Origin: Catellatospora citrea
Lineage (GTDB): Bacteria > Actinomycetota > Actinomycetes > Mycobacteriales > Micromonosporaceae
Direction of reading: 5' to 3'
Assembly (NCBI RefSeq): GCF_003610235.1
Contig: NZ_RAPR01000001.1
Span: 1,116,001 to 1,180,000, forward strand
Length of the DNA: 64,000 nucleotides
The notes under the pieces were generated by a model. That model was not told the DNA's origin, ran no database searches, and was given only the letters and a program-made list of their open reading frames with translations. How positions within the stretch are numbered: position 1 is the stretch's first letter; each line of letters starts with the position of its first letter. Made by a program: the position numbers and the translations under genes. This document shows positions 32,211-40,033 of the stretch, in pieces.

Positions 32211-33236
32211 ATGATCTTCTCCCGGAAGCGGCGTCCCGAGGGCACTGCGGCGATCGCCGCGTTCTGGGCGGCCTGGCCGCAGCTGCGTACCCGTTCGGAG
32301 GCGGCCATCGCCGCCCGCGGCTTCCCCGACGACCTGGTCGCGGACATCGCGGCCCGGGTCAACGACATCCACCCTGAGCTGGAGTGGGAGTTCAGCAAGG
32401 GCCGGGTCGCCGAGCACGCGTTCATCGTCAGCGCCGCCGGCGATCCCGCGCTGCGGGCGCTCGCCCACCGCTGGCGGCAGGCCGCCCCGGCGGCTGACGA
32501 GACCTGGGAGTTCCACGACGCCCGGCAGGCCGAGTCGGAGATGTTCGAGGCCGAGTTCCAGGCCGACGGGCACCGGGTCGAGCTGGCCGAGCTGCGCTAC
32601 GCCTTCAGTCTGGACGAGCCGCGCAGCGAGTACGACATCGTGGTCTTCCACCCGGCGTTCGCGGCGATGACCGAGGCGCAGCGGGTGCAGGTGGCGTTCC
32701 TGTCGCTGGCCTGGCTGCTGGGCGAGGACGCGGTCGAGGTGTGGATCGGCGCCGTGGACGTCGCCGTCGAGTGCCCGGACGGTGCGCGGCCCCCACAGGA
32801 GCTGGCCACGGCGGTCGCCGAGCTGGCCGCGCAGTACCGGGACGAGACCTGGGTGCTGATGGGCAGCAGCCCCGACGCCGAGGTTCCGCGTATCGCCACG
32901 GCCCAGCGTCCGCTCAAGCCTGCCCGCTGGCCGGTGCTGGACACGCACGTCGCGATCACGCTGGCCTTCCGCGGCCGGGACAACGGCATGCCGGACCCGG
33001 ACGCGCTCACCGCGCTGCGCGACTTCGAGGACCGGCTGCGCGAGCTGCTGACCGACGCCGAGCTGATCGCCCACGAGACCAGCGAGGGGATGCGGACCTT
33101 CCACGTGTACGCCGACTCGGCCCGCTTCTCCGCCGACGCCGTCGAGAAGCTGGCCAAGACCTGGTCCGGGGGCCGGGCGAAGGTCAAGGTCTGCGCGGAC
33201 CACGGCTGGGAGGGCGTGCGCCACCTGCGCCCGTGA
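32211..33236 (+). CDS. DUF695-like protein of unknown function
   Basis: 341 residues from ATG 32211, without an obvious ribosome site. There is no signal peptide or membrane helix; MIFSRKRRPEG starts a soluble protein. The C-terminal 110 residues (PVLDTHVAITLAFRGRDNGMPDPDALTALRDFEDRLRELL, quoted core: PDALTALRDFEDRLRELL; then HETSEGMRTFHVYADS) fit the DUF695 pattern, and the first 200 resemble a DUF with ELEWEFSKG and YDIVVFHPAF strands. Both halves look like the ferredoxin-like RraB-type domains. Function unknown. Its stop and that of the AraC regulator are ten bases apart, in convergent orientation. Confidence 0.65.
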   Translation: MIFSRKRRPEGTAAIAAFWAAWPQLRTRSEAAIAARGFPDDLVADIAARVNDIHPELEWEFSKGRVAEHAFIVSAAGDPALRALAHRWRQAAPAADETWEFHDARQAESEMFEAEFQADGHRVELAELRYAFSLDEPRSEYDIVVFHPAFAAMTEAQRVQVAFLSLAWLLGEDAVEVWIGAVDVAVECPDGARPPQELATAVAELAAQYRDETWVLMGSSPDAEVPRIATAQRPLKPARWPVLDTHVAITLAFRGRDNGMPDPDALTALRDFEDRLRELLTDAELIAHETSEGMRTFHVYADSARFSADAVEKLAKTWSGGRAKVKVCADHGWEGVRHLRP

Positions 33237-33246
33237 GCGGGCAGCC

Positions 33247-34221
33247 TCAGGTGCGCAGGGTCTGCCGGGGCGAGCGGCCGTACTCGTCGCGGTAGACGGC
33301 GGCGAAGCGGCTCAGGCTGGTGAAACCCCAGCGGCGGGCCACTGCGGCCACGGTGTCGCCGCGGGTCGGGTCGGCGTTCTGCAGGTCGCGGTGGGCCCGG
33401 GCCAGTCGCACCCGGCGCAGGTATGCCATCGGGGTGCTGTCGGCGTGCCGGGCGAACGCCGCCTGCAGGCCCCGGGAGGAGATCCCGGCCGCTTCGGCGA
33501 TGTCCTCGACGGTCACCGGTTCGTGCGCGTGCGCGTCGATGAACGACACGGCACGGCGCAGCGCCGCGGGTGCGACCCGGCCGGGCTCGCCGACGTATCC
33601 GCTGGCGGTGGCGGTGTTGGGGAACGTCGCGATGGCGGTGGTGGCGGCGAGGTCGACGGCGGCCGCGTGCACCAGCGGGTTGGCCAGCGGGGTGTCCGGT
33701 GTGTTGAGCGTGTGGAACAGGTACGCCATGGTGTCGCGCCAGTGCCGGCCCGCCTCGGCGGAGATCGGGCTCATGCCGTCGAAGCGGAAGTCGGCCAGGG
33801 CGATGCCGGCGCGGGCCGCGACCCGGGCCACCCGGTCGACGGGCAGGCGCAGTATGCGCAGGTCGAAGTCGGTCCAGCGGATGGTCAGCGGCTGGCCGAC
33901 CGGGTAGAGGAAGGCTTCGCCGCGCAGGGGGCGCAGTTCGTCGCGCCCGGCCCGGACGGTGAGGTCGGCGTTCAGCGACACCACGAACATCAGGTACGGC
34001 AGCGGGTCGGTGACCGTCTCCACGGTAGCGGTGTGCCGCACGCTGTCCATGCCCAGCTCGCCCGCGGACACCACGTGCTGGCGGAACTGGAAGTCCGCGG
34101 CCCCGCCGAACACCCGGTGCCGGTGCTCGATGTACGACTCACGGAGGACCTGGTGGGCCACCTCCACGTCCCCGGTCGCGAACTCGCGCGCGCGTATGCG
34201 CACCGCAACACCCTCAGCCAT
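33247..34221 (-). CDS. AraC-family transcriptional regulator
   Basis: 324 residues. The N-terminal 200 residues form an AraC_binding_2-like sensor (VVSLNADLTVRAGRDELRPLRGEAFLYPVGQPL, quoted core: RAGRDELRPLRGEAFLYP). The two helix-turn-helix units at the C-terminus read VEDIAEAAGISSRGLQAAFARHADSTPMAYLRRVRLARAH (quoted core: DIAEAAGISSRGLQAAF) and VAAVARRWGFTSLSRFAAVYRDEYGRSP (quoted core: VARRWGFTSLSRFAAVYR). It presumably responds to a small molecule and controls a nearby or distant operon. Between it and the Gfo/Idh oxidoreductase gene, on the same strand, are 133 bases with no clear promoter. Target unknown. Confidence 0.92.
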   Translation of the reverse strand: MAEGVAVRIRAREFATGDVEVAHQVLRESYIEHRHRVFGGAADFQFRQHVVSAGELGMDSVRHTATVETVTDPLPYLMFVVSLNADLTVRAGRDELRPLRGEAFLYPVGQPLTIRWTDFDLRILRLPVDRVARVAARAGIALADFRFDGMSPISAEAGRHWRDTMAYLFHTLNTPDTPLANPLVHAAAVDLAATTAIATFPNTATASGYVGEPGRVAPAALRRAVSFIDAHAHEPVTVEDIAEAAGISSRGLQAAFARHADSTPMAYLRRVRLARAHRDLQNADPTRGDTVAAVARRWGFTSLSRFAAVYRDEYGRSPRQTLRT

Positions 34222-34354
34222 CTCACCCGTCCCTGGTGCGGCGGCCCGTCCGAGGTGTTCGGTGCCGGTCGCCTAACCAGGAAACGAGGGTCCGGGGAAC
34301 GGGGTGTTGCCCGGCCCGCGGGGCGGGAGGACCCGAGCCGGGTTCACGACCGCG

Positions 34355-35629
34355 TCACCCGGCGAGCGCGGCCGGCCGGGCGACGGTGACCACGGTGCCC
34401 TCGTGCCGGGCCTGCTCGGCGGCGAAGGTGGCCAGGTGCGAGTTGAGGGTCTGCGCGGGGCCGGACAGGATGCGCGCCCGGTCGCCGGTGGCCACCGCGG
34501 CGGTGAACGCGTCCATCAGCCCGGCGTCGCCGCCGCCGTGGCCGCCGGCGGCGTCCGCGCCGCCCGCGGTCTCCGGGTCGTGGCTGGTCGCCGTGCCGGT
34601 GGTGAAGTCGTGCACGGTCACGCTGACGGCGTCGCAGACCAGTTCGCCGCGGGTGCCGAAGACGCGGGTGCGCCGGTGCCCGCCGGTGTTGAAGGCGTTC
34701 ATGGTGAACGACGCGGTCACCCCGCCGTCGAACTCCATCGCCACCACCTGGTGGTCGACGACGTCGTTGTCGCAGGCGTACACGCAGCGGCCGTAGGGTC
34801 CCTCGCGCAGGGCCTCGGTCAGCGCCCGCTCGGTGAAGACCGGGGTCACCACGGACAGCGGCCAGCGGTGCTCGCCGCGGGCGAGCCGGTCGCGGTAGAG
34901 GCGGGGGGCCGAGTACGGGCACTCGGGCTCGACGGTGCAGTCCAGGCACCGGTCGGCGGCGCCGGCGGGACGGTTCTCGGGGCGGAAGTGGCGCAGGCCG
35001 CCGAAGCTGGACACGCGGGCGATGTCACGGCCGACGATGTGCTGCAGCCAGTCCATGTCGTGGCAGGACTTGGCCAGCAGCATGAAACTGGACAGGTCCT
35101 CGCGCCGCCAGTTGCCGCGCACGAACGAGTGGGCCTGGTGCCAGAAGCCGACCGGCTCGTGGTGCTGCACCGACACGACGTCGCCGATCGCACCGGAGTC
35201 GATCAGGTGCTTGACCAGCCGGGTGTACGGGGCGTAGCGCAGCACGTGGCACACGGCGAGCATCACGTCGGCCTCGCGTACCGCGTCGACGATGCGCACG
35301 CACTCCTGCGGGGTGGGCGCGAGCGGCTTCTCCAGCATGATGTGCAGCCCGCGCCGGGCGGCGGCCACGGCCGGGTCGGCGTGCCCGGAGTCCTGGGTCG
35401 CGATGACGACCGCGTCGACGGCGAGGTCGCCGACGGCCAGCAGCTCCTGCCAGCCGTCGTACCGCGCGGCTTGATCGATGTCGTGAGCTGCGGCGAAGCG
35501 GGCGCGCCGGTCCGGGTCGGGCTCGGCGACGGCGACGAACCGCGCCCGGTCGGGATGGGCCAGGGCCCAGCGGGCGTACGCGTTGCCGCGGTCACCCGCG
35601 CCGATCAGTGCCAGGCGCACAGGGTTCAC
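34355..35629 (-). CDS. Gfo/Idh/MocA-family oxidoreductase
   Basis: 424 residues from GTG 35629, seven bases after GGAGAG. Rossmann NAD(P) site: VRLALIGAGDRGNAYARWAL. The conserved Lys-Pro follows in HIMLEKPLAPTPQEC, and the active-site region in KSCHDMDWLQHIVG has the catalytic histidine. A cysteine cluster RCLDCTVEPECPYSA near residue 225 marks a subfamily seen with sugar- and inositol-type dehydrogenases and may bind zinc. It should oxidise or reduce a sugar or cyclitol derivative. The upstream promoter carries a LacI-like palindrome between -35 and -10, so it is probably repressed until its sugar is present. No sugar transporter is adjacent. Confidence 0.92.
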   Translation of the reverse strand: MNPVRLALIGAGDRGNAYARWALAHPDRARFVAVAEPDPDRRARFAAAHDIDQAARYDGWQELLAVGDLAVDAVVIATQDSGHADPAVAAARRGLHIMLEKPLAPTPQECVRIVDAVREADVMLAVCHVLRYAPYTRLVKHLIDSGAIGDVVSVQHHEPVGFWHQAHSFVRGNWRREDLSSFMLLAKSCHDMDWLQHIVGRDIARVSSFGGLRHFRPENRPAGAADRCLDCTVEPECPYSAPRLYRDRLARGEHRWPLSVVTPVFTERALTEALREGPYGRCVYACDNDVVDHQVVAMEFDGGVTASFTMNAFNTGGHRRTRVFGTRGELVCDAVSVTVHDFTTGTATSHDPETAGGADAAGGHGGGDAGLMDAFTAAVATGDRARILSGPAQTLNSHLATFAAEQARHEGTVVTVARPAALAG

Positions 35630-35670
35630 GATGGCTCTCCCGCCCCGAAGATCAGTTCCCGGTCCCGGCC

Positions 35671-35699
35671 ACTATAGGAACCGTTTACTGAAACGGCAA
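35671..35699 (-). promoter_or_regulatory. Promoter of the Gfo/Idh gene with embedded operator
   Basis: Minus strand: -35 TTGCCG (35699-35694), 17-base spacer, -10 TATAGT (35676-35671). The perfect palindrome CCGTTT-ACTG-AAACGG (35681-35696) overlaps the -35 and spacer. This is the best sigma-70-like promoter in the window, and the operator is placed so that a repressor would block RNA polymerase. Confidence 0.7.
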
Positions 35700-35729
35700 G
35701 GTCCGGAACGTGGCACGTCCCGGACCTTG
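35697..35729 (-). terminator. Hairpin terminator of the zinc metallopeptidase gene
   Basis: CAAGGTCCGG (35697-35706) and CCGGACCTTG (35720-35729) pair perfectly, with three more pairs inside after one mismatch. It lies 20 bases beyond the stop at 35749 and directly before the Gfo/Idh promoter. Confidence 0.75.
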
Positions 35730-35748
35730 ATGCGGCTGTGCACCGGGC

Positions 35749-36663
35749 TCAGACGCCCTTGCCGAAGGTGTCGCACTGGCGGCCGTCGCCGCTGGAGTAG
35801 CCGTTGTTGAACCAGTCGCTGCGCTGTTTGGCGGTGCCGTGGGTGAACTTCGACTCGTCGACCGGACCGCCCGACCTCTCCTGGATCTTGTCGTCGCCGA
35901 TCGCGGCGGCCGCTTCCAGGGCCTGGTCGATGTCCTGCTGGGTGAGCGACGTGAAGATCGGGGTGCCCTTGGCGTCCTTGGTCTCGATCGCGTGCTTGGC
36001 CCACACCCCGGCCAGGCAGTCGGCCTGCAGCTCCAGCTTCACCGACAGCGCGTTGGCCGCGCCCGGGTCGCGCTCGGACTGCCGCTGCACGTCCGCCGAG
36101 GTGCCCAGCAGGTTCTGCAGGTGGTGGCCGTACTCGTGGGCCAGCACGTACGGCTGGGCGAACTGCCCGTCCGCGCCGAAGCGCGTGGCCAGCTCGTCGT
36201 AGAACGACAGGTCGATGTACACCAGCTGGTCCGGCGGGCAGTAGAACGGGCCCACCCCGCTGTCGGCCGCACCGCAGCCGGTGTTCACCGCCTGCGAGAA
36301 GAACACCGTGTCGGTCTGCTGATACTGCTTGCCGAACGTCTGCGGCAGCGCCTCGCGCCAGTAGGCCTGGATCGAGTTGATGTACAGCGCGTTGCGGCAC
36401 TCGGCGTTGTTCAGGCGGTCCGGGTTCGCCGTCGAGCAGGTCTCGCTGACGCCCGGACCGCCGTCGTCGCCGCCGCCGAACATCTGCGGGCCGAGGAACG
36501 TGCCCACCAGCGCCAGCCCGATCACGATCAGCGTGCCGACGATGCCGCCGCCGACCGGGATCGGGATGCCGCCGAACCCACCACCGCCACCCCCGCCGCC
36601 TCCGGATCCCCGGGCGTCGGTGACCTGGCTGGTATCGATGTCCGCGTTCTCGTTGAGGGTCAT
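35749..36663 (-). CDS. Neutral zinc metallopeptidase (YpfJ/KPN_02809 family)
   Basis: 304 residues from ATG 36663. A polar, glycine-rich N-terminus (DARGSGGGGGGGGGFGG) is followed by one helix (GGGIVGTLIVIGLALVGTFLG) and an outside domain. The HExxH zinc site is in VLAHEYGHHLQNLLG, and VKLELQADCLAGVWAKHA supplies the downstream glutamate. SCSTAN... cysteines and GCGAADSGVGPFYC may form disulfides. The family, PF04228, is widespread but its substrates are unknown; a cell-wall or surface proteolytic role is plausible. Codirectional with the GT39 gene 39 bases upstream, which may be co-transcribed. Confidence 0.92.
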   Translation of the reverse strand: MTLNENADIDTSQVTDARGSGGGGGGGGGFGGIPIPVGGGIVGTLIVIGLALVGTFLGPQMFGGGDDGGPGVSETCSTANPDRLNNAECRNALYINSIQAYWREALPQTFGKQYQQTDTVFFSQAVNTGCGAADSGVGPFYCPPDQLVYIDLSFYDELATRFGADGQFAQPYVLAHEYGHHLQNLLGTSADVQRQSERDPGAANALSVKLELQADCLAGVWAKHAIETKDAKGTPIFTSLTQQDIDQALEAAAAIGDDKIQERSGGPVDESKFTHGTAKQRSDWFNNGYSSGDGRQCDTFGKGV

Positions 36664-36701
36664 GCCGCCGCGATACCCCGCGCCGGCAGCCCGTTAACCG
36701 G

Positions 36702-38369
36702 TCACGAGACTCCCGCGTACTCCTTCATGGAGACCCGGCACACCGGCTCACCCTCGACCATGACCGCATGCACCTCGCGGTAGCCTGCGCCGGCCTCCCT
36801 GGTGGTGATCCGGAAGAACGGGTCGCCGTCGCCGACCGAGACGAAGTTGTCCGGCAGGTCGACCTCGGCCAGCGAGTTCCACTGGTGCTCGTCGCGGAAC
36901 GTCGGGGCCGGGTCGTCGGTGAACTGGCGGTAGTTCTCCCCCAGCCAGACGGCCGCGGCCCGGGTGCAGGAGCCGTAGTAGGTGCTCTCGTAGTCGTGCC
37001 GAGCCGTGGTGTAGCCGCCGGCCAGCGGGCTGAAGTAGGAGTACTCGTACGGGTAGATGCGGGCGGAGGCGTACAGGGCCTCGCCCTGGCCGAGCACCGC
37101 CGCGCCGATCAGCGCCCAGGCCAGCGCCGTGCGCCCGGAGTCGAACGACTCCCGCGCCCAGCGCACCAGCAGCACCGCGGCCAGCACGATCATGCCCGGG
37201 GCCACGAACAGGAACTGGCGCAGGCTGTTGTACAGCGTCGAGTGCGCGCCGATGATCAGCGCGAGCGGCAGCAGGATGTACGCGCCGACGAGCAGCAGCC
37301 GCCCGTCCAGCCGCTGCCGCCGGACCAGTGCCACGACCGCGGCCACCGCGCCGGCGACGGTCAGCGCGACCACGGGCAGCGGGGAGCCGATCACCAGCCA
37401 CCAGGGGGCGTAGTACCAGGGCAGCTGGGTGGAGCGGACCATCTCGCCGCCGAACAGGATCTCGTTGTCCCAGTCGTACTTCGCCATCGACTCGACCGAC
37501 GACATCAGCCCGTCGACCGGGTTGGTCAGCAGGAACGGCCAGAACAGCGACATCACCAGGTAGGCGGTGGTGCCGATGGCCAGCATCGCGGTGAGCTGGT
37601 TGGTCAGCTCGGTGCGCAGCGCCGCCCCGCGCAGCCTGTACCCGTGCCGCGCCCAGAAGCCGAGCCCGACGAGTGCCAGCAGCCCGAACCACAGCAGGGC
37701 GTTGACCCGGATCGAACCGGCGAACCCGATCGCCGCGCCGACCGCGGCCAGCTCCAGCACCTCGAACCGGCGGTTCGGCAACGACCAGCGCCGCATCAGC
37801 CGCAGCACCAGCCACAGCACCAGCACCATCGCCACGGCCAGCGGGATGTCCTTGGAGTTGTTCATCATCTGGCCGGTGTAGCGCGGGTACAGCGCGAGGC
37901 CGACCGCAGCGGCCAGGCCCGCCCACGCGCCCAGCCGGCCGCGACCGGCCAGCTCCCGGGCCGCCAGCGCGGTGACCAGCATGCCGAGCACGCCGAACAG
38001 CCCGTTGACGATGGTGCGGGTGTTCCAGATCTCGCCGGACAGGTGCTGGAAGAACGCCACGATCAGCTCGAACCCGGCGCCGTGCTGCGGCATGTAGAGG
38101 TAGTCCGGGAAGTCGAGGAACGAGCGGTCGGCGGTGCCGGACAGGTAGAACTTCAGCACCCGGGCGCCGTAGTCGTCCTGCATGTACTCGTCGTAGGTGC
38201 GGCCGTGGAAGCGGCCCTGCGCGACGGTGAACCAGGCCATCACCAGCAGCAGAGCGCCCAGCAGCAGGTGCGGCAGCCGCTCGCGCCACCACGGCGCGGC
38301 GGGCTGGGCGGCGGGCTCTGGGGCGTCGTCCGGGCTCGTGGTCACCGGTTCGACGTCGACATCGGACAC
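36702..38369 (-). CDS. GT39-like integral membrane glycosyltransferase
   Basis: 555 residues, starting MSDVDVEPVTTSPD (GTG). Ten or eleven helices are visible between residues 30 and 450, beginning PHLLLGALLLVMAWFTVAQG. The first outside loop has GRTYDEYMQDDYGARVLKFY, where the Asp-Glu pair is the expected catalytic motif of GT-C enzymes such as ArnT, PMT and AglB relatives. A second outside region has KYDWDNEILFGGEM and the C-terminal 120 residues are soluble (YESTYYGSCTRAAAVWLGENYR). It should transfer a sugar from a polyprenyl-phosphate donor to protein or lipid. Acceptor unknown. 39 bases ahead of the metallopeptidase. Confidence 0.85.
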   Translation of the reverse strand: MSDVDVEPVTTSPDDAPEPAAQPAAPWWRERLPHLLLGALLLVMAWFTVAQGRFHGRTYDEYMQDDYGARVLKFYLSGTADRSFLDFPDYLYMPQHGAGFELIVAFFQHLSGEIWNTRTIVNGLFGVLGMLVTALAARELAGRGRLGAWAGLAAAVGLALYPRYTGQMMNNSKDIPLAVAMVLVLWLVLRLMRRWSLPNRRFEVLELAAVGAAIGFAGSIRVNALLWFGLLALVGLGFWARHGYRLRGAALRTELTNQLTAMLAIGTTAYLVMSLFWPFLLTNPVDGLMSSVESMAKYDWDNEILFGGEMVRSTQLPWYYAPWWLVIGSPLPVVALTVAGAVAAVVALVRRQRLDGRLLLVGAYILLPLALIIGAHSTLYNSLRQFLFVAPGMIVLAAVLLVRWARESFDSGRTALAWALIGAAVLGQGEALYASARIYPYEYSYFSPLAGGYTTARHDYESTYYGSCTRAAAVWLGENYRQFTDDPAPTFRDEHQWNSLAEVDLPDNFVSVGDGDPFFRITTREAGAGYREVHAVMVEGEPVCRVSMKEYAGVS

Positions 38370-38583
38370 GAAACTGCTCCTGAGGTATGGGGACGGGGCA
38401 GGCGGCCGGACCCGTCACCGCCGGGCCCCGGGTCGCCCGGGTCGCCGGGAACCGCGCCGCCCGGATCGACGGGGCTCCCCACCGCAAGATTGTCGCCCAG
38501 GGTGCCGCCGAGCACCAGCCACGGCGGCACGCGTCCCGTGACGAGCGCGGTCGATGAACTCGAGCAGGCCGCTGCCGCGCTGC

Positions 38584-39534
38584 TCAACCGGGCAGCTGCC
38601 CGCCGAGCAGCCGGACCGTGAACCCGTCCGGGTCGCGCTGCAGGGACACGTACGCGCAGACCTGGTGGGCCAGCCACAGCCCCCACCCGCCCGGGCTGGC
38701 GCCGGGCACCAGGCCGACGAGCGGGTCGGCCGGGCCCGGACCGTGATCGGTCACCGTGACCACGATGCGGCCCGGCGCGACCCACATCCGCAGCCGCACC
38801 GGCGGCCGCCCGTGCAGCACCGCGTTGGTGACCGTCTCGGTGATCGCCAGCAGCAGGCCGTCGAGATCGTCGTCGGGCAGGGCGGCGGTCGCCTGCAACG
38901 CGAGGGCGGCGCCGCGGGCCTGCGCCGTCGTCGGCCCGCCCAGCTCGATCGCGGGCGCGATGTCCTCCAGCGGGTCGCGCCACGGCGTCACCCCGGCCGC
39001 CAGCACCGCGAACGGGTCCTGGAAGGCGAGGTTGGCGGTGTGGCCGAGCGGCGTCGCGATGTGCGGGTGGGTCCGCCGCACGAAGTCGAGCACCTCGTCC
39101 GACGCGGTCCGGGTGTCGTACGGGCACAGCCCCCACATCGGGAAGTCGTCGTAGGCGTGGTTGACCGCGGCCTCGTAGCGCGCCCACCACTCCCACGGCA
39201 CGCCCACACCCGGATGCGGCACGTCGCCCGCGACCCGGATCTGGGCTGCTCCGGCCGCCACGTGCGCGGCGAGCATCTCCCGGTACTGCTTGATCGCGGT
39301 GGCGGGGCGCTGGTAGTGGGCGTCGCCGTGGATGAAGGTCACTCCGCTGTCGGCGCCCAGGGCATCCCGGACGAGCCGCGCCTGGGGCTCGGCGAAGACG
39401 GCGAGCGTGGGCTCGCCCGCGGCCACCCCGTCCCGGAGGAACGGGACGACGACGGAGAGGAACTCGTCGTCGGATGCGTAGAACGCCGTCTCGTGGAAGA
39501 AGCCGCGGTGGTCTGCGGCCGCGCCCGTTCTCAC
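38584..39534 (-). CDS. MEDS-domain protein with RsbW-type ATPase domain (anti-sigma regulator)
   Basis: 316 residues from GTG 39534, with AGCAGG seven bases upstream. The N-terminal 180 residues are a MEDS domain (DDEFLSVVVPFLRDGVAAGEPTLAVF, VTFIHGDAHYQRPATAI, HPGVGVPWEWWARYEAAVNHAY; quoted in short cores). The C-terminal HATPase_c_2 domain has LLLAITETVTNAVLHGRPP (N-box), VTDHGPGPADP and GWGLWLAHQVC. This layout is that of actinobacterial anti-sigma factor kinases or sensor-like regulators controlled by partner switching. The STAS gene directly upstream on the same strand is its likely antagonist or substrate. Target sigma factor unknown. Confidence 0.88.
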   Translation of the reverse strand: MRTGAAADHRGFFHETAFYASDDEFLSVVVPFLRDGVAAGEPTLAVFAEPQARLVRDALGADSGVTFIHGDAHYQRPATAIKQYREMLAAHVAAGAAQIRVAGDVPHPGVGVPWEWWARYEAAVNHAYDDFPMWGLCPYDTRTASDEVLDFVRRTHPHIATPLGHTANLAFQDPFAVLAAGVTPWRDPLEDIAPAIELGGPTTAQARGAALALQATAALPDDDLDGLLLAITETVTNAVLHGRPPVRLRMWVAPGRIVVTVTDHGPGPADPLVGLVPGASPGGWGLWLAHQVCAYVSLQRDPDGFTVRLLGGQLPG

Positions 39535-39658
39535 GACACCTGCTTCCACATCCTGGCCTCCCCGCACGTCAGGCAGGTACCCCCCGACGCGTGCGCCCAA
39601 CCTAACACAGGCACGTGAAAACGACTCGGCTCACGATCACGGCCGCAGCAGGCCGGCG

Positions 39659-40021
39659 TCAGTCCAGCGGCTCGCCGCTGAGGTGCGCGTACACCCCGGC
39701 CACCTGCAGCACGCGCAGCGCCATCCCGGCCGTGTTGACCAGGCGCAGGCCCCGTCCCGCGCCGACGGCGTCGTTGCGGGCCCGCACGAACGCCCGGATC
39801 CCGGACGAGTCGATGAACGTCACCGAGGTCATGTCCACCTCGACCGGCAGGCCGGGGTGCTCGGCCGCCGCCGCGGCCAGCCAGTGGTGCAGGTCGTCCG
39901 CCACGGCCAGGTCGACCTCCCCGGCCAGCGCGACGCGCACCACGCCGTCCGATGCGACGACGTGGTGGCTCAGCTGGGGTGGTGGCAGGCTCACGCGAAG
40001 CTTTGTAGCACACGCGGCCAC
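39659..40021 (-). CDS. STAS-domain anti-anti-sigma factor (DSSG intact)
   Basis: Up to 120 residues from GTG 40021; another GTG at 39994 (VSLPPPQLSHHVV) is equally possible. The STAS fold is complete: VVRVALAGEVDLAVADDLHHWL, then VEVDMTSVTFIDSSGIRAFVRARND with D-S-S-G, the site phosphorylated in RsbV/SpoIIAA, unlike the gene at 21654. It should bind the MEDS/ATPase protein encoded downstream when unphosphorylated, releasing a sigma factor. It lies 13 bases after the APC permease stop and may be on that transcript. Start uncertain, function well supported. Confidence 0.85.
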   Translation of the reverse strand: MAACATKLRVSLPPPQLSHHVVASDGVVRVALAGEVDLAVADDLHHWLAAAAAEHPGLPVEVDMTSVTFIDSSGIRAFVRARNDAVGAGRGLRLVNTAGMALRVLQVAGVYAHLSGEPLD

Positions 40022-40033
40022 CGGTGGGCGAGG

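Noticed and set aside
38370..38583. 214-base gap between the GT39-like gene and the MEDS gene
   Set aside because: No start with ribosome site, no coding motif and no convincing hairpin; recorded as empty.
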